DNA of 64,000 nucleotides from Delphinus delphis. Its lineage: Eukaryota > Chordata > Mammalia > Artiodactyla > Delphinidae. Below the pieces are notes generated by a model that was not told where the DNA came from, ran no database searches, and saw only the letters and a program-made list of their open reading frames with translations. The translations under genes and the position numbers were made by a program. Below, one piece after another: positions 21,432-32,560 of this stretch (its first letter is position 1; each line of letters opens with the position of its first letter). The stretch is from positions 105,689,893 to 105,753,892 of the forward strand of contig NC_082688.1 in NCBI RefSeq assembly GCF_949987515.2, read 5' to 3'.

Positions 21432-23835
21432 CCTAGACTTTTGACAATAGACAAATATATTCCAAAACTCCTAGGAGAAAACTTGCTTTCTGTTTCTGTC
21501 TGTTTGTTGAAGCCTTTTGGTAAGTCATCAATCTTGTTCAAAAGGGGGAAATGTTGTTTTAAGTAAGTCCACCTAAGGGACACCCTTAAAAGAGAGGATC
21601 CCAAACCTCTAGGGAGACAATGAAATGCATTCTTTGATTGGTATGCAGGAGTTTCTAAAAGACAAAGAGATGCCAAAAACAGCTAAGATAGAAAAGTATC
21701 CTTACAGCATGCAAAACAAAACAAGCAAAAAACTTTGGCCATTTGAGCAAGTAACCTTAACTTAGTCCATCTTCCAGAAAAATAATTTAGATTCAACTAC
21801 TCTTTTGAGTTTGTATCTGAGATCTGGCTAAAATCTAAAACAAAACTATAAGATCGCTGTTTGCATCTGTCTGTATGCTCTTCGTATCTATATATGTGTG
21901 TTGTAGATGCATGGTATTCTTTACCTCTGGATGGTATTGCTAAGATTAATTGGTAAAGAGCTCTATTTAATCGGCTTAAAAACAAACATGTACTTATAAA
22001 AGTTAAAGAAATATTACAAAAACTGACCCCAAATGCCCTACAGGTTCACATTATCTATGATTAAATTTTAGTAAATGAAAGCTAGGCTAAGGTTGTTGTT
22101 TTCATTAAAACAAGCATGTCTTTGAATTTATCAATGCTGAAAGTAATACAGGCATATAACTTTCATTCTGTCTGTCTTTACTGGTCAGACAAGTTCATGT
22201 TATCTTTGTTACACAATTTGTCAGCAAGAAAAATAACTTAAGATGATGGTTAACTGTTTTACTATCACACAAATCTTTGTGAGTAATCTAAACACAATAG
22301 TTGGGAACAAATGATTTAGATGGATGAAAATGGGATAAGAGCGTTTGGATGAAATAATTATGTTTTAAGGTATATGTGCTTGAAAAATAACTTCCCGAAA
22401 CCTTTTGGTAACTTGAAACTTTAGAGGTTTGCTAAGTTAAATTAAATGATGGGTGATCATTAAATAGCTAGCTCACTTCCAAATAAGATGAAATACTGAA
22501 ACACTACAAATATTGGTTCATCCACTTTTGCTTTCCTTTACATAGGAACTGAAGATATTTGGGTCTCCTGGCAAACATATTTTGTGCCATATTGGAAAAT
22601 TACTATGAGGAAAATATACTTTTACTATTGGCTTGCTCCTGATGGGAGAAAGTTTTTGTTTCTGTTTTTTTGGGTTTTTTTGTTTAACCTATTAAGTAAA
22701 CTGCTTAGAACACAAAGGTTTGTGTTTTATCAAAATAATTTCCTGTACTTCATGTGGTCTTAATCAGGTCTTTGATTCCTAAAGAAGACTGAACCTTCTC
22801 AATATTGAAAGAGCTGAGTTTTACCTACAACTATGTAACCTTTTGGTATTTGCCTTTGGAATCTTTGTTACTTTGGTCAAATAGATAATTAAGTATAATT
22901 TCATAATGATTTGTGGTCTTGTTTGGTCAAATGCCTAAAACATTTTCATATTTTTGACAAACTTACCCAAAATATTGGGTTCTAACTGAAGTCTTCTTGA
23001 CTTTGAACTAAATTTGAGTTCTTCCAGAGGACTCCTGGAAAATTTCAAAGGATTTATCTCTCATTTGGTAAAATGTTAAACTAATCAGGTTTATTTGACA
23101 TGTTAAACTAAATGAGAAGCCTGTCAGATAAGAAGGAAAACTAAACTTTTTTATTTGCATAGGGACATGTTAATATAAGTGTTCCAAATTGTGTGAAATT
23201 CCTGAAATTCTAAGATATCCTGATATAATGTTTTCCATCATAATTTTAAAATGTATGTCACAGAAATAAGCAGATCCCCTTGTCAATCCAGTTATAATAA
23301 ACTCTCATCAAATCTTTAATAATGGGCATTTTCAAGTCTTTTTGTCATTTATAGACAGTTATCACTTTACTCAGATACTTTTGCAAATGTGCTTCATCTT
23401 CAGAGAAACTCATGGAAAGGACTCTGACAGGTGCACTGGAATACAGGTCTTTGATAACTTTAAGATCATAGCATTGAACTGGGTAAGAATTTATAAAACT
23501 CTAATGGAAAACCATGTGCTTTGGGGTTTTGTTTTCCAGATGTAAAGGACCACCCTTTTTCTACGCTTCTTTAAGCTGTCTATAACTTAAAGCAATTTGC
23601 TGAAGTGTATCTTTGCAACCAAGGTTGCAGCATTTATATTTTTCTCCCTACCTGATCCCTCAAGGGTTCTGAAACTCTTATTTAAAATTCTTATTTTTCA
23701 TAAAAATGTATGTGTTTGTATAGGTTCAATAGGAGTCTGCTCTCCTTGTAACAGGACACCGAATGCACTTGCCTCCTGCTTCTTTTGCTCCACAGCTGAT
23801 AAAGGGATACATACTTCTCTACTGTAAAGACCTAA
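21432..23835 (+). pseudogene. central region of the inner ERV, no recognisable Gag-Pol
   Basis: About 2.4 kb of AT-rich sequence between the last SINE and the integrase tail. I find no protease, reverse transcriptase or RNase H pattern. Removing SINEs, only about 3 kb separates the Gag start from the integrase end, too short for an intact gag-pol, so it is deleted or rearranged. A polypurine tract copy occurs at 21,539-21,554. Confidence 0.5.
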
Positions 23836-24096
23836 TTGTTTCTGTTAAAAAATAACCAGGCCCTGGTAGGATACTCTTTTTGCAACACACTCCTGGGGGA
23901 CAAAGACCCCACACATTACACCATACAACCTGGAAATTTTGTGTACTGGAAAAGACCCCTTCAAAAGGACTCTCTCCAGCCTTGCTGGATGAGTCCCTAT
24001 CAGGTACTGTTAACTAACCGCTGTGTCACCAAACTCCGGGGAGTAGACCCCTGGATCCACGTGTCACACCTAAAGAAGACACTAAACTCCAGGTGA
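23836..24096 (+). pseudogene. retroviral integrase C-terminal remnant (class I-like)
   Basis: An 86-residue open frame carries the integrase C-terminal beta-domain pattern of gammaretrovirus-like elements: 'GNFVYWKRPLQ', then 'WMSPYQVLLTN' and 'GVDPWIHVSHLKK'. The catalytic core is absent upstream. It sits just before the Env remnant, the normal pol-env order. Non-functional fragment. Confidence 0.8.
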
Positions 24097-24149
24097 ACCT
24101 GCTCATCGTCCAGCAACCTGAAGATAAAGCTCACTAGGATCTGAAGCAG

Positions 24150-25410
24150 ATGATATCTGAGGCTGACAGCTTTTCCAAGATATCTGGACCAGGCCTATAT
24201 ACCTTCTTTTCAATATTGTCTCTTACCTTGTTTTTCTCCTCCCTTCAGTTGAAGAACAAAGCCCCCGTCCATATTTCCCAATCCTTTGCAAAAGAGGGAA
24301 ACCTCCCTGATTGCTGGATTTGCCATCAGAAACCTCAGTCAGTCCAAGATAGGAATGGTCCTTAGGTTCACTCTATAAGTAATTTTACTGGGGTTCCAAA
24401 TGCTGTTGTCTGTCCAGATTGTTCCATGGGCCCATTTTATAGAGTCAGAGGGCTAAGCTCACTTAAAATTATTTCTTGCTTCAATTTGACCCAATCTTGT
24501 TATGGGAAAATAAGATCTTTTGAATGTTTGTATGAAAGCTCCTGTGGAGTTGGCAATACAAGTTGGATCATTTGTAAATTTGCTGACATATCTGTTTATC
24601 TAGGTAACCTCTTGGTGTGTAACAACATAATGTCTGAGCTTTGGTTAAATAATGCTAACACCTTTACGGCAGTGAATTAATCCATAGATACTATGACTTA
24701 TGTGGGGGCCTTATGTACACACCATGGTTACACCTTCACGTGTGGAAGTTTTGGCAGTGGCTTTTATGCTTGAGCAACTCATCAGTTTGATACCTGGAGA
24801 ATACAAGGATGGCATGCCCTTGCTGTATTCACTGTCCTATTCTCCCTACATAACCGAACAGAAGCCTTTCATTGGCTCATCCCATTAAGCCTCTATAGCT
24901 TCCGTAAGTGAGAACTTACGGGTAGTGTATGTGATTCTAGCTTTGCCTCTGTAGGTAGAGCTTTCTTTCCATGGATCAGAGTGAGCGCCAATGAACTTAT
25001 GAACAGGAACCCCTCTCTGATATTGGGATAGTTAGCTGACTCTGTGGCTAACACATTTTCAGCTCAGCAATATTCACTTAACTCATTGGCCACGGTGGTT
25101 TTGGATAACCACGTACCCCATGATTACTTACTCACTGAGCAAGGAGGTGTCTGTGCAATAGCAAACACCTCTTGCTGCAGGTGCATAAATGCCTCCAGGG
25201 AATTAGAGATCCAATTATATAAAATTAAAGAGCAAGCACATTGGTTACAACAAATTTCACTTGACAACCCACTATCTTTTGATTTATTCAGCCGGCTACC
25301 TTCTAGTATGGGCTCCTGGTTTAGAATCATCTTGTAAACTGAGTTTATTATGTTGTTTTAAATTCTGCACTGTATACTGTGGTTAAGTTCTGTACCTATT
25401 GCTTGTCTTT
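24150..25410 (+). pseudogene. retroviral envelope remnant, several frames
   Basis: Fragments at 24,150-24,365 ('PDCWICHQKPQ', a CWxC-like surface-subunit motif), 24,426-24,680 and 25,044-25,337 follow in order. The last shows the transmembrane-subunit signature, a CX6CC cysteine cluster at about 25,152-25,178. Multiple stops and frame changes separate the parts, so no envelope protein can be made. A SINE interrupts the 3' end. Confidence 0.78.
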
Positions 25411-25618
25411 TTTTTTTTTTTTTTTTGTGGTACACAGGCCTCTCACTGTTGTGGCCTCTCCCCTTGCGGAGCACAGGCTCCGGACGCGCAGGCTCAGCGG
25501 CCATGGCTCACGGGCCCGGCCGCTCTGTGGCATGTGGGATCATCCTGGACCGGGGCACGAACCCGTGTCCCCTGCATAGGCAGGCGGACTCTCAACCACT
25601 GTGCCACCAGGGAAGCCC
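25410..25618 (-). mobile_element. CHR-2-type SINE inside the envelope remnant's 3' end
   Basis: T-run, 'cctctcactgttgtggcct', 'ctcagcggccatggctcac' and reverse head 'gtgccaccagggaagccc'. A 13 bp duplication (TATTGCTTGTCTT / TGTTGCTTGTCTT) lies at 25,397-25,409 and 25,619-25,631. Confidence 0.95.
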
Positions 25619-25631
25619 TGTTGCTTGTCTT

Positions 25632-25924
25632 AACATTTATAAAAATGACATGCCTAATAAGATGATGCTAACTCAGTGCTTGGAGATAATTTCTAGCACT
25701 TAGGACATTGACTACATATGGACTTTTAAAAGAAATGCCTGAGAGTTCTCCCTACTACCTTTCCTTGCTAATCAAATGCAGCCTAATGAGGTTTCTGATT
25801 TGTGTACTTTCCCTCAAATGTGAGACATAACAAACAGAGAAGGGTCTTCCTGGCACTAAGGGACAAAACACTATATGCAGACATCCTGACTTTTGATCAG
25901 CAATGCTTTTGAGGAAAGATCTTG
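25632..25924 (+). pseudogene. post-envelope region of the inner ERV
   Basis: Short stretch between the SINE and the polypurine tract; no coding frame of interest. Confidence 0.5.
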
Positions 25925-25939
25925 ATCAAAAGGGGGAAA
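25925..25939 (+). other. retroviral polypurine tract
   Basis: The run caaaagggggaaa directly abuts the 3' LTR start (tgtggaatta at 25,940). This is the expected plus-strand primer. The same 'tcaaaagggggaaatgt' string occurs at 21,538-21,554. Confidence 0.85.
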
Positions 25940-26398
25940 TGTGGAATTAATTAAAGAAATCTCAGCTAAAATTGGAGTCAGAATAGGCTTTTATGGGGAG
26001 CTCTCACGCCCTGCCATGCATTATCAACTATCCAAACAGAAAGAGATGTAGGCCTACATCTCTGACAGGAAGGTTTTGCCTACTTTACTATCCACCTGGA
26101 AGAAGAAGAAAAACTTATCTCCCTCTGATGACAGCCCAGCCAATCAGAGACTGTAGCAGCCCAATCAATGAGAAGCCTCCATATTGGATTTTCAGCTTCC
26201 TCCAATGGGCATTGGTTATTACAGCCCCTCCCAACTCTACCCTTCTCCCTTTAAAAGCAAGTCCCCCTTCCTTGTTCTCTGAATTTGCCTATGGTCTACC
26301 GTAGTTCACACACCATGAATTGTAATTCCTCTGGCTATTCCTGAATAAACTCACTTTTGCTGCTAAAATAACTGGCTGTTATATTACTAAAGTTAATA
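25940..26398 (+). repeat. 3' LTR of the inner class I-like ERV
   Basis: Partner of 18,985-19,440. It contains 'gtaggcctacatctctgaca', two CCAAT-like 'ccaatcagagac' and 'ccaatcaatgag' blocks, 'ccctttaaaagcaag' (TATA-like), 'cttgttctctgaatttgcc' and 'ctgaataaactcac' (poly-A signal). The right flank AAACC compares with left flank GAATC, a possible decayed duplication. Confidence 0.88.
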
Positions 26399-27024
26399 AA
26401 ACCCAAAGGTAGAATCAGAAGTGACCCCACTTACATCACTCTTAATGACCCACTGGGCAGATTTTTTGTCTCATGTTCCTGCAACTCTGTGTTCTGCAGG
26501 GTTTGAAGTCCTGGTCCCAAAAGAGAATATACCCTTGCCAGGAGACACAGCAAGAGACCCATTGAACTACAAGTTAAGGCTGCCACCAGGACACTTTGGA
26601 GTCAGTGGGTGAAAAGGGGGGTCATCATATTGAGAGGAGTCATTGACCTTCATCAGCAGGAGGAGGTGGGAGTGCGGAAACCAGGCAACCCACTGGGGTG
26701 CCTCCTGGCTCTCCCTTGTCTCACTGTAACTGTGAATAGACATGTGCAGCCACTCCAAACTGAGAAGGGTACAATGATCAACAATTTAGACCCTTCAGGA
26801 ATGAAGTTCAATACCAACAGGTAAGACACTAACACCTGCCAAGTTGAGAACAAGGGTGAGGAGGGTTTAGAATGAAGAGTGGAGGAGGGATGAGGATGCT
26901 CAGTTGTAGTCCCAAGATCAACTGCAGTGGTGGAAACTGTTGGCTTATCCTTCAGGGAAAAATGTCCAATGGAACCTTGAAGGAGCTGCTTCCTGCAACT
27001 TCCAGTGCAGCCCAAGGGGTGGAC
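26399..27024 (+). pseudogene. ERVL internal 3' region with dUTPase remnant
   Basis: ERVL pol ends in a dUTPase domain. Here 26,490-26,610 carries 'GDTARDPLNYKLRLPPGHFG' and, after a stop, 26,612-26,810 carries 'GVIDLHQQEEVGV' and 'DPSGMKFN'. Those blocks are in the order of an ERVL dUTPase. Stops and substitutions abolish function. It proves that the sequence right of the inner ERV is a different, older element. Confidence 0.75.
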
Positions 27025-27478
27025 TGTGGTGGTAATGAGAACGTGCCCCATGGACAACCAACAGCAAGGGCGTTATTAGCCAGGGCCCTGGATGCTGGGC
27101 TCAGAAAATCATTGCCATATTTTCACTGAGGCCACACTTCCCATGGAGTGCTCCTTATAAATGACAGAGTACTACAGGGATACTTAGGTTGGTTCCTGGG
27201 AGACCTCCAATGATGGCCGACTTTGGCTCAAGGACTCTCCAACAGCCTTGCAGAACTGTCCTTCAAATGCATATATAGTTTAGGGTGCTTCCACTAGCTA
27301 TTCTTCCCTCCCTCCTCCCTCACTTGGGGTCAGACTTGCTTTGCTGCATGACTTGGTTTTCCCAGCCTTTCTTGTCCCCCTTCCCATTTTTTTTTTCTCA
27401 TACAGATGCTTTCCCAAATAGAATCCTTACACGTTCAATCCCATCTTGACATCTGCTCAGTAGTGCACTGGTAAACCA
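27025..27478 (+). repeat. 3' LTR of the ERVL-type provirus
   Basis: Aligns with 17,411-17,832 through 'cacttggggtcagacttgct', 'agggatacttagg' versus 'aggatactagg', and 'ttcccaaatagaatcctt' versus 'ttcccataggcataagatct'. More diverged from its partner than the inner ERV LTRs are from each other, as expected for the older host element. Ends are approximate. Confidence 0.55.
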
Positions 27479-27859
27479 ATCTCCAAAAACAAAAGAACAC
27501 ATTTGTAGCACTGACTGACTTCCATGGTATAAATACTCCTGCCATGGTAGACTTCTACCAGTGGTTCTTACAAAATTCCTAAATAGCTCTCATGAGCTGG
27601 TATGAGCCACTCCAATGCTTCACTTCATCTGACTCTGGGGACTGAGGGGATCTGGACCAACACCCAAAGGATGGACCTAGAGGGGAAGATGTTGTGATTC
27701 AAGGTAGGATGAGTCAAAATTTGGGGTGGGGGTATCTGCCGATTGCCAGCATCTGACTTCAGTAAGGTGGTATCTTCTCCATGCTTGAAAAGTCTCTGGT
27801 GTTTCTGACACTTTTTCAAACTGGGATTATAGAAATCTGACATGTGCCTCATCCTTAAT
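27479..27859. other. unassigned sequence
   Basis: No recognised gene or repeat between the ERVL and the L2. Confidence 0.4.
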
Positions 27860-28575
27860 GACATATCAGCCACAGTTCTAGTCATTTGTCCCAGCTCCCC
27901 TTAATCCATTCATCCACCTGCTGTCTGATGAGCCTTCCTAAAGCAAAACTCTGACTGTGTCAATGCCTCTGCTCAAAAATCTCCAACAGCTCTCTTGTCC
28001 TAGAGAGATGTTTCTCAACTTGTGGAACACCCTCTTGGAGGATGTTAATAGGTGTGGTGAGAATCCAAGGGTAGCGTGATCAAGTGAGTTTGGACAACAC
28101 TAAGTTAAACAAAATGAGTCAGGTTTCTTTATGTCAGGACTTATACGGCATTGTAAATTGCCTATAGGGCTATGCAACATCTCCCAGACTTATTCAACTA
28201 GGGTTCCCTTCCCCTGCTTTTTTTTTCCCACAGCATCTCAGGTAACTAGCCTTCTGTGGAACACACTATGGACATGCTAGATATGCTGGCTTAGAGGACA
28301 GAAGCCAAAGTCCTTGGTCTAGCCATTGAGGCTGTGTTGTCTTGGCTTCATCAGCTATTTAACCTTCTTTTCCTTCCTGAACACTTTGTTCCAGGAAACT
28401 TAAACCTAACTCATTGTGCCTACCTATCGAAGCTTCACTGCCCTTGGACATTTCATGTTCTTCCTTCTGCCTCTAATGTCCTTCTTCCTCTTCTTTACCT
28501 ATTGAAATTCATCGCCCTTTCAAGCCCAGCTCAGTGCCACCTTTTCTAGGAAGTCTCATCTGAAACAACATGATA
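27860..28575 (+). mobile_element. L2 LINE, interrupted by a hAT element
   Basis: L2 3' blocks precede ('tctgactgtgtcaatgcctc', 'aaaaatctccaacagctct') and follow ('aagtccttggtctagccatt', 'ttcaagcccagctcagtgc', 'aggaagtctcatctgaaac') the insertion at 28,007-28,275. Confidence 0.7.
28007..28275. mobile_element. hAT-type MITE in L2
   Basis: Starts 'atgtttctcaacttgtggaa' and ends 'ccttctgtggaacacactatgg'. The flanking L2 is contiguous without it. Looks like a non-autonomous MER1-group hAT; the family was not determined. Confidence 0.5.
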
Positions 28576-28744
28576 TTTTTAAAAATTGTGTGTGTGAGAG
28601 GGGCAAAACAGAGGTGGGGGAGTGGGAGGTACAAACTATTGGGTGTAAGATAGGCTCAAGGATGTATTGTGCAACATGGGAAATAGAGCCAATAGTTTTT
28701 AATAACTGTCAATGGAAAGTAAGCTTCAAAAATTGTATGAAATG
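28576..28744. other. unassigned sequence
   Basis: Short purine-rich stretch, nothing recognised. Confidence 0.35.
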
Positions 28745-29620
28745 TTTTAAAATTTTTTTAAAATTGTGGTAAAAATTATATAACATTTACCATCATAGCC
28801 ATTTTTTTTTTTTTCTGCGGTACGCGGGCCTCTAACTGCTGTGGCCTCTCCCGTTGTGGAGCACAGGCTCTGGACACGCAGGCTCAGCGGCCATGGCTCA
28901 CGGGCCCAGCCGCTCCGCAGCACGTGGGATCTTCCCAGACCAGGGCACGAACCCGCGTCCCCTGCACTGGCAGGCGGACTCTCAACCACTGCGTCATCAG
29001 GGAAGCCCCATCATAGCCATTTTTAAGTGCACAGTTCAGTGATATTAAGTATTATACATACATATTATTGTGCAACCATCACCACCATCCATCCACAGAA
29101 CTCTTCATCTGGCAAAACTGAAACTCTGCACCCATTAAACAATAACCCATATTACTCCCCCCACCCCCAGGCAACCACCATTCTACTTTCGGTCTCTATG
29201 AATTTGACTACTCTGGGGCCTCATGTAAGTGGAGACATACAGTATCTGTCCTTCCGTGACTCTCTTATTTCACTTAGCATAATGTCTTCAAAGTTCATCC
29301 ATGTTGTAGCATGTGTCAGGACTTTGTCCCTTTTTAAGGCTAAGTCGTATTCCATTGTAGGTATATACTGTGTTTTCTTTATCCATTCATTTGTTGATGG
29401 ATTCCTGGGTTGCCTTCACGTTTTTTGGCTGTTGTGAATAATGTTGCTATGAACACGTGTGTACAAGTATGTGTTTGAGTTCTTGCTTTCAATTCTTTTG
29501 GATTTATACCCAGCAGTGGGATTGCTGGGTCTCATGGTAGTCCTGTTTTTTAATTTTGGGGGGAACTGCCATACTGTGTTCCACAGTGGCTGCACTATTT
29601 TACATTCTTGACACTACATG
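28745..29620 (-). mobile_element. old L1M 3' region, interrupted by a CHR-2 SINE
   Basis: Same antisense L1M as at 1366-2446: 'ataacatttaccatcatagc', 'caaaactgaaactctgcacc', 'ctctatgaatttgactactc', 'cattcatttgttgatgg', 'gggattgctgggtctcatgg'. Confidence 0.82.
28806..29008 (-). mobile_element. CHR-2-type SINE with target-site duplication
   Basis: T-run, 'ggtacgcgggcctctaactg', 'ctcagcggccatggctcac', reverse head 'cgtcatcagggaagcc'. A perfect 15 bp duplication CATCATAGCCATTTT lies at 28,791-28,805 and 29,009-29,024. Confidence 0.96.
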
Positions 29621-29971
29621 ACCTTTTTACAGCACTCTATGTGCTTTCCATTTTGTTTTTAGCCACTTATACATAAGTCTTCTCTCTCCTGTATTATAAA
29701 TTCCTAAAAGGTAAGATCCATGTCCCATTTTTCCATTTCTTCCCAGATGTCTATATTAGTGCCTTAATGTTGTGCCCACTGATGTTCTGCCCCTCAGTGC
29801 TGTGCCCCACTGGTTATTGAAGGGCTGAATTTCTATGCACACTGACATCCTACTAACGACGCATAGGTAGTCACACAAACGGTCACATCATAATCTTTCT
29901 ACTCTTCATCATGGTAAATGAAACCTCTATTAAAGCAGCGCAAAAAACAAAAACAAACAAACAAAAAAAAG
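29621..29971. other. unassigned, possibly decayed L2
   Basis: About 29,625-29,770 has L2-like texture ('ttataaattcctaaaaggt'), not firmly assignable. An A/C-rich stretch at 29,940-29,970 precedes the next element. Confidence 0.35.
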
Positions 29972-30202
29972 CAGCTCTCCCCAACCTTTTTGGCACCAGG
30001 GACCAGTTTCGTGGAAGACGATTTTTCCACAGACGGGGAGTGGGGGGATGGTTCAGGCGGTAATGCGAGCGATGGGGAGCCATGGGGAGCAGCAGATGAA
30101 GCTTTGCTTGCTAGCCTGCCGCTCACCTCCTGCTGTGCGGCCCAGTTCCTAACAGGCTGCAGAGCCGGTACCAGTCTGTGGCCCAGGGTTTGGGGACCCC
30201 TA
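29972..30202 (-). mobile_element. hAT-type DNA transposon (GGGGTCCCCAA terminus)
   Basis: Termini are inverted: left 'cagctctccccaacctttt', right 'gggtttggggacccct'. The interior 'ttggcaccagggaccagttt', 'ttcaggcggtaatgcgagcg' and 'ctcacctcctgctgtgcggc' matches a common eutherian non-autonomous hAT, read in reverse. The open frame across it is not a gene. Confidence 0.75.
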
Positions 30203-30366
30203 TATTAAAGGATCTCAAGGGAAATCAAGATACTTATTTGCACCGAGAATATTGTCCTGATGCACCCAAGTGCCTGGAAACACTGAGTGGAGATGGTGCT
30301 TTTCCACAGTGTCAGCTACTTATTACATCAGAACAAATCCACCCCATAGACAGGTTCACAAAGATG
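30203..30366. other. unassigned sequence
   Basis: Nothing recognised. Confidence 0.35.
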
Positions 30367-30743
30367 TGCTATGAACTGGTTGTGTGTAACCCTCCCAAAA
30401 ATCCATATGTTGAAACCCTAACCTCCAGTGTGTTGATATTTGGAGGTGGGCCCTTTAGGATATAATTGGGTTTGGATGAAGTCCTTGGGGTAGGGCCCCC
30501 ATGACGGGATTGGCACCCTTATAAAGGGATGAAGAGACCAGAGCTCTCTCTCTGCCACGTGAAGACACAGGAAGAAGGCAGCTGTGTATAAGCCAAGAAG
30601 GAATTCAGGAACTCACCAGGAACCGAACTGACTAGCACCTTAATCTTAGACTTCAAGCCTCTAGAACTGTGAGAAATAAACATCTGTTGTTTAAGCCACG
30701 CAGTCTATGGTATTTGTTCTAGCAACCCAAATTGACTAAGACA
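30367..30743 (+). mobile_element. MaLR-type solo LTR
   Basis: 'tgctatgaactgg' start, 'atccatatgttgaaacccta', 'gccacgtgaagacacagga', 'agcctctagaactgtgagaa', end 'ttgactaagaca'. Flanking 5 bp AGATG / GGATG is a likely target duplication with one change. Confidence 0.85.
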
Positions 30744-32329
30744 GGATGCAAAACTGGAAGGCCTCCAAGTAGCTCCTGATCTAGCCCCTCCAAGGTCAGG
30801 TTTGGTAGATGCTTCCCTGTTTCCATTCTCTTCCTGGCATACAGCTTCTCTGAGAAATGAAGATGTTGAAAATCTCCATCTCTCCTACCTGGGAAGGAAA
30901 CAAGTTCCAATGGGAATTTTTTCCTCAACATCCTAAATCCCAACCTCCACCCAGCAGGCTCGTCTCTCTGTTTTCTTTGGGAAGAAAGACATCCACCCTG
31001 CAGGCTGGTCTTTCTGTTTCCTTCTTCATACTTCTCTCCCATGGCTACTGTCCCTCTATCCTCAAGTTAACATTTAACTTGGGGAAAAAAAATCAGCTAC
31101 TTAGAATTTTGAGCAAATGTTAATCACCACCAGCCGTCTTAATAATCTGCTTTTACCATTTCTCCTGAGGTGGGCAGGCTAATTTAGCTTGTCAGTGGAG
31201 GCTCTGTCTGCTATTAACCTCTTCACCTCTTTGTCTTTCTCGAGCCTAGTTGCTTTTGCAGAGTTTAATTGGATTAGGGTTAGGGTCTCAGGGACTTTCA
31301 GATCTGGAACCTTTATTAGATGAGACAATGGAAAACAGGAGGTATGGCGGGGAGGGCAGTAATTCAATGCCTGGCTCATAGGAGAGAATTAAATCCAGAA
31401 TTAGTGAGACTTGGGGGCAGGGCCTCTCCATAGGGATTTCCTTTAGGTCCCAAATTGCTCTACGTCAAGGAACCTCTAGGAGAGGTGAGCATGGGCATTT
31501 CTGGTGCTTTTCTCCCTTTTTTGTTTTTTAGGGAGGAGACAAGACATATTGGTGCCTTGCTAGGGAGAGAGCATAGCAAGACAGAAGCAGCGTGGTGTTG
31601 TGAAAAGCACCAAATGTTATACACTTGGTAAAAAAAAAAAAAGGTAACAATTTATGGTCTCCATACCAGCTTCTGTCATACACTAAACTTGGATGCTAAA
31701 GTGTGCTGGGTCCTTGTCTTGAGGGTTAGGAGAAATGGTCAGCATTTCAAACCATAGGACTCCAGAGAATGTGATGGACCCTGTGCTGAGGTTTTTTGAG
31801 GAGGGAGGATGTGGGAAGAAGATGCCAATCTGGTAGGTTGGAGTCCAGAAATAAGATATTCTACCAGAACCTCCAGCACACGGGGTATGCACTGCATAAC
31901 ACTAGATGCACCATTCACAGGACATTGGCAGGAATACATGTGATATTACATGACCAGTACTTATTTCTAGGCAGCTGCCCCTCTCTCCCTTCCACAGTTA
32001 CCATGGGAGCTCCATGCACACATCTAACTCCCATTTGACCAATCAGGGTTTTCCATCCCTTTGGTCAAGTTGATTGGTCCAGGGGTGGGCACTTGACTTA
32101 ATCTGGGCTGTGAAATGTAAGGTCTGGGAAATGCCAGTGGGCATGTTTCTTGCTGTGTGGGCCTGGGAAGCAGAGGCCAGTTCAAAGAAACAGAAAAACT
32201 AAATATGTGCAGAGGGGAGCAGACGCTAGAGAAGTAGAGAAGGATCTTTGAGTCCATGTTTCCAGCTGTCCTTGAGTAACAACTGGATTCCATGAGATGA
32301 TAAATTCCCCTTCATGTTTAAGCTGGTTC
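30744..32329. other. unassigned intergenic sequence
   Basis: About 1.6 kb without a recognised gene or repeat. A 13-base TTAGGG-like string near 31,274 is incidental. Confidence 0.4.
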
Positions 32330-32342
32330 AAATTGGGCTTCT

Positions 32343-32547
32343 GGGCTTCCCTGGTGGCGCAGTGGTTGAGAGTCCGCCTGCCGATGCAGGGGACGCGGGT
32401 TCGTGCCCCGGTCCGGGAAGATCCCACATGCCGCGGAGCGGCTGGGCCCGTGAGTCATGGCCGCTGAGCCTGTGCGTCCGGAGCCCGTGCTCCGCAACGG
32501 GAGAAGCCACAACAGTGAGAGGCCCGCGTACCGCAAAAAAATATAAA
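32343..32547 (+). mobile_element. CHR-2-type SINE with target-site duplication
   Basis: Head 'gggcttccctggtggcgcag', A/B-box-like 'gggttcgtgccccggtcc', body 'gcggctgggcccgtgagtc', A-rich tail. A perfect 13 bp duplication AAATTGGGCTTCT lies at 32,330-32,342 and 32,548-32,560. Confidence 0.97.
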
Positions 32548-32560
32548 AAATTGGGCTTCT

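Noticed and set aside
24902..24921. 8 bp stem with 4-base loop (ccgtaagt / acttacgg)
   Set aside because: Isolated short hairpin inside a dead retroviral envelope remnant; expected by chance at this scale.
31274..31286. Telomere-like TTAGGG repeat
   Set aside because: Only about two units (ttagggttagggt); far too short for an interstitial telomere array.
32343..32547. tRNA-like A and B boxes in CHR SINEs, here and in all other copies
   Set aside because: They belong to SINE heads derived from tRNA-Glu; the copies are flanked by target-site duplications and have A-tails, so they are not tRNA genes.
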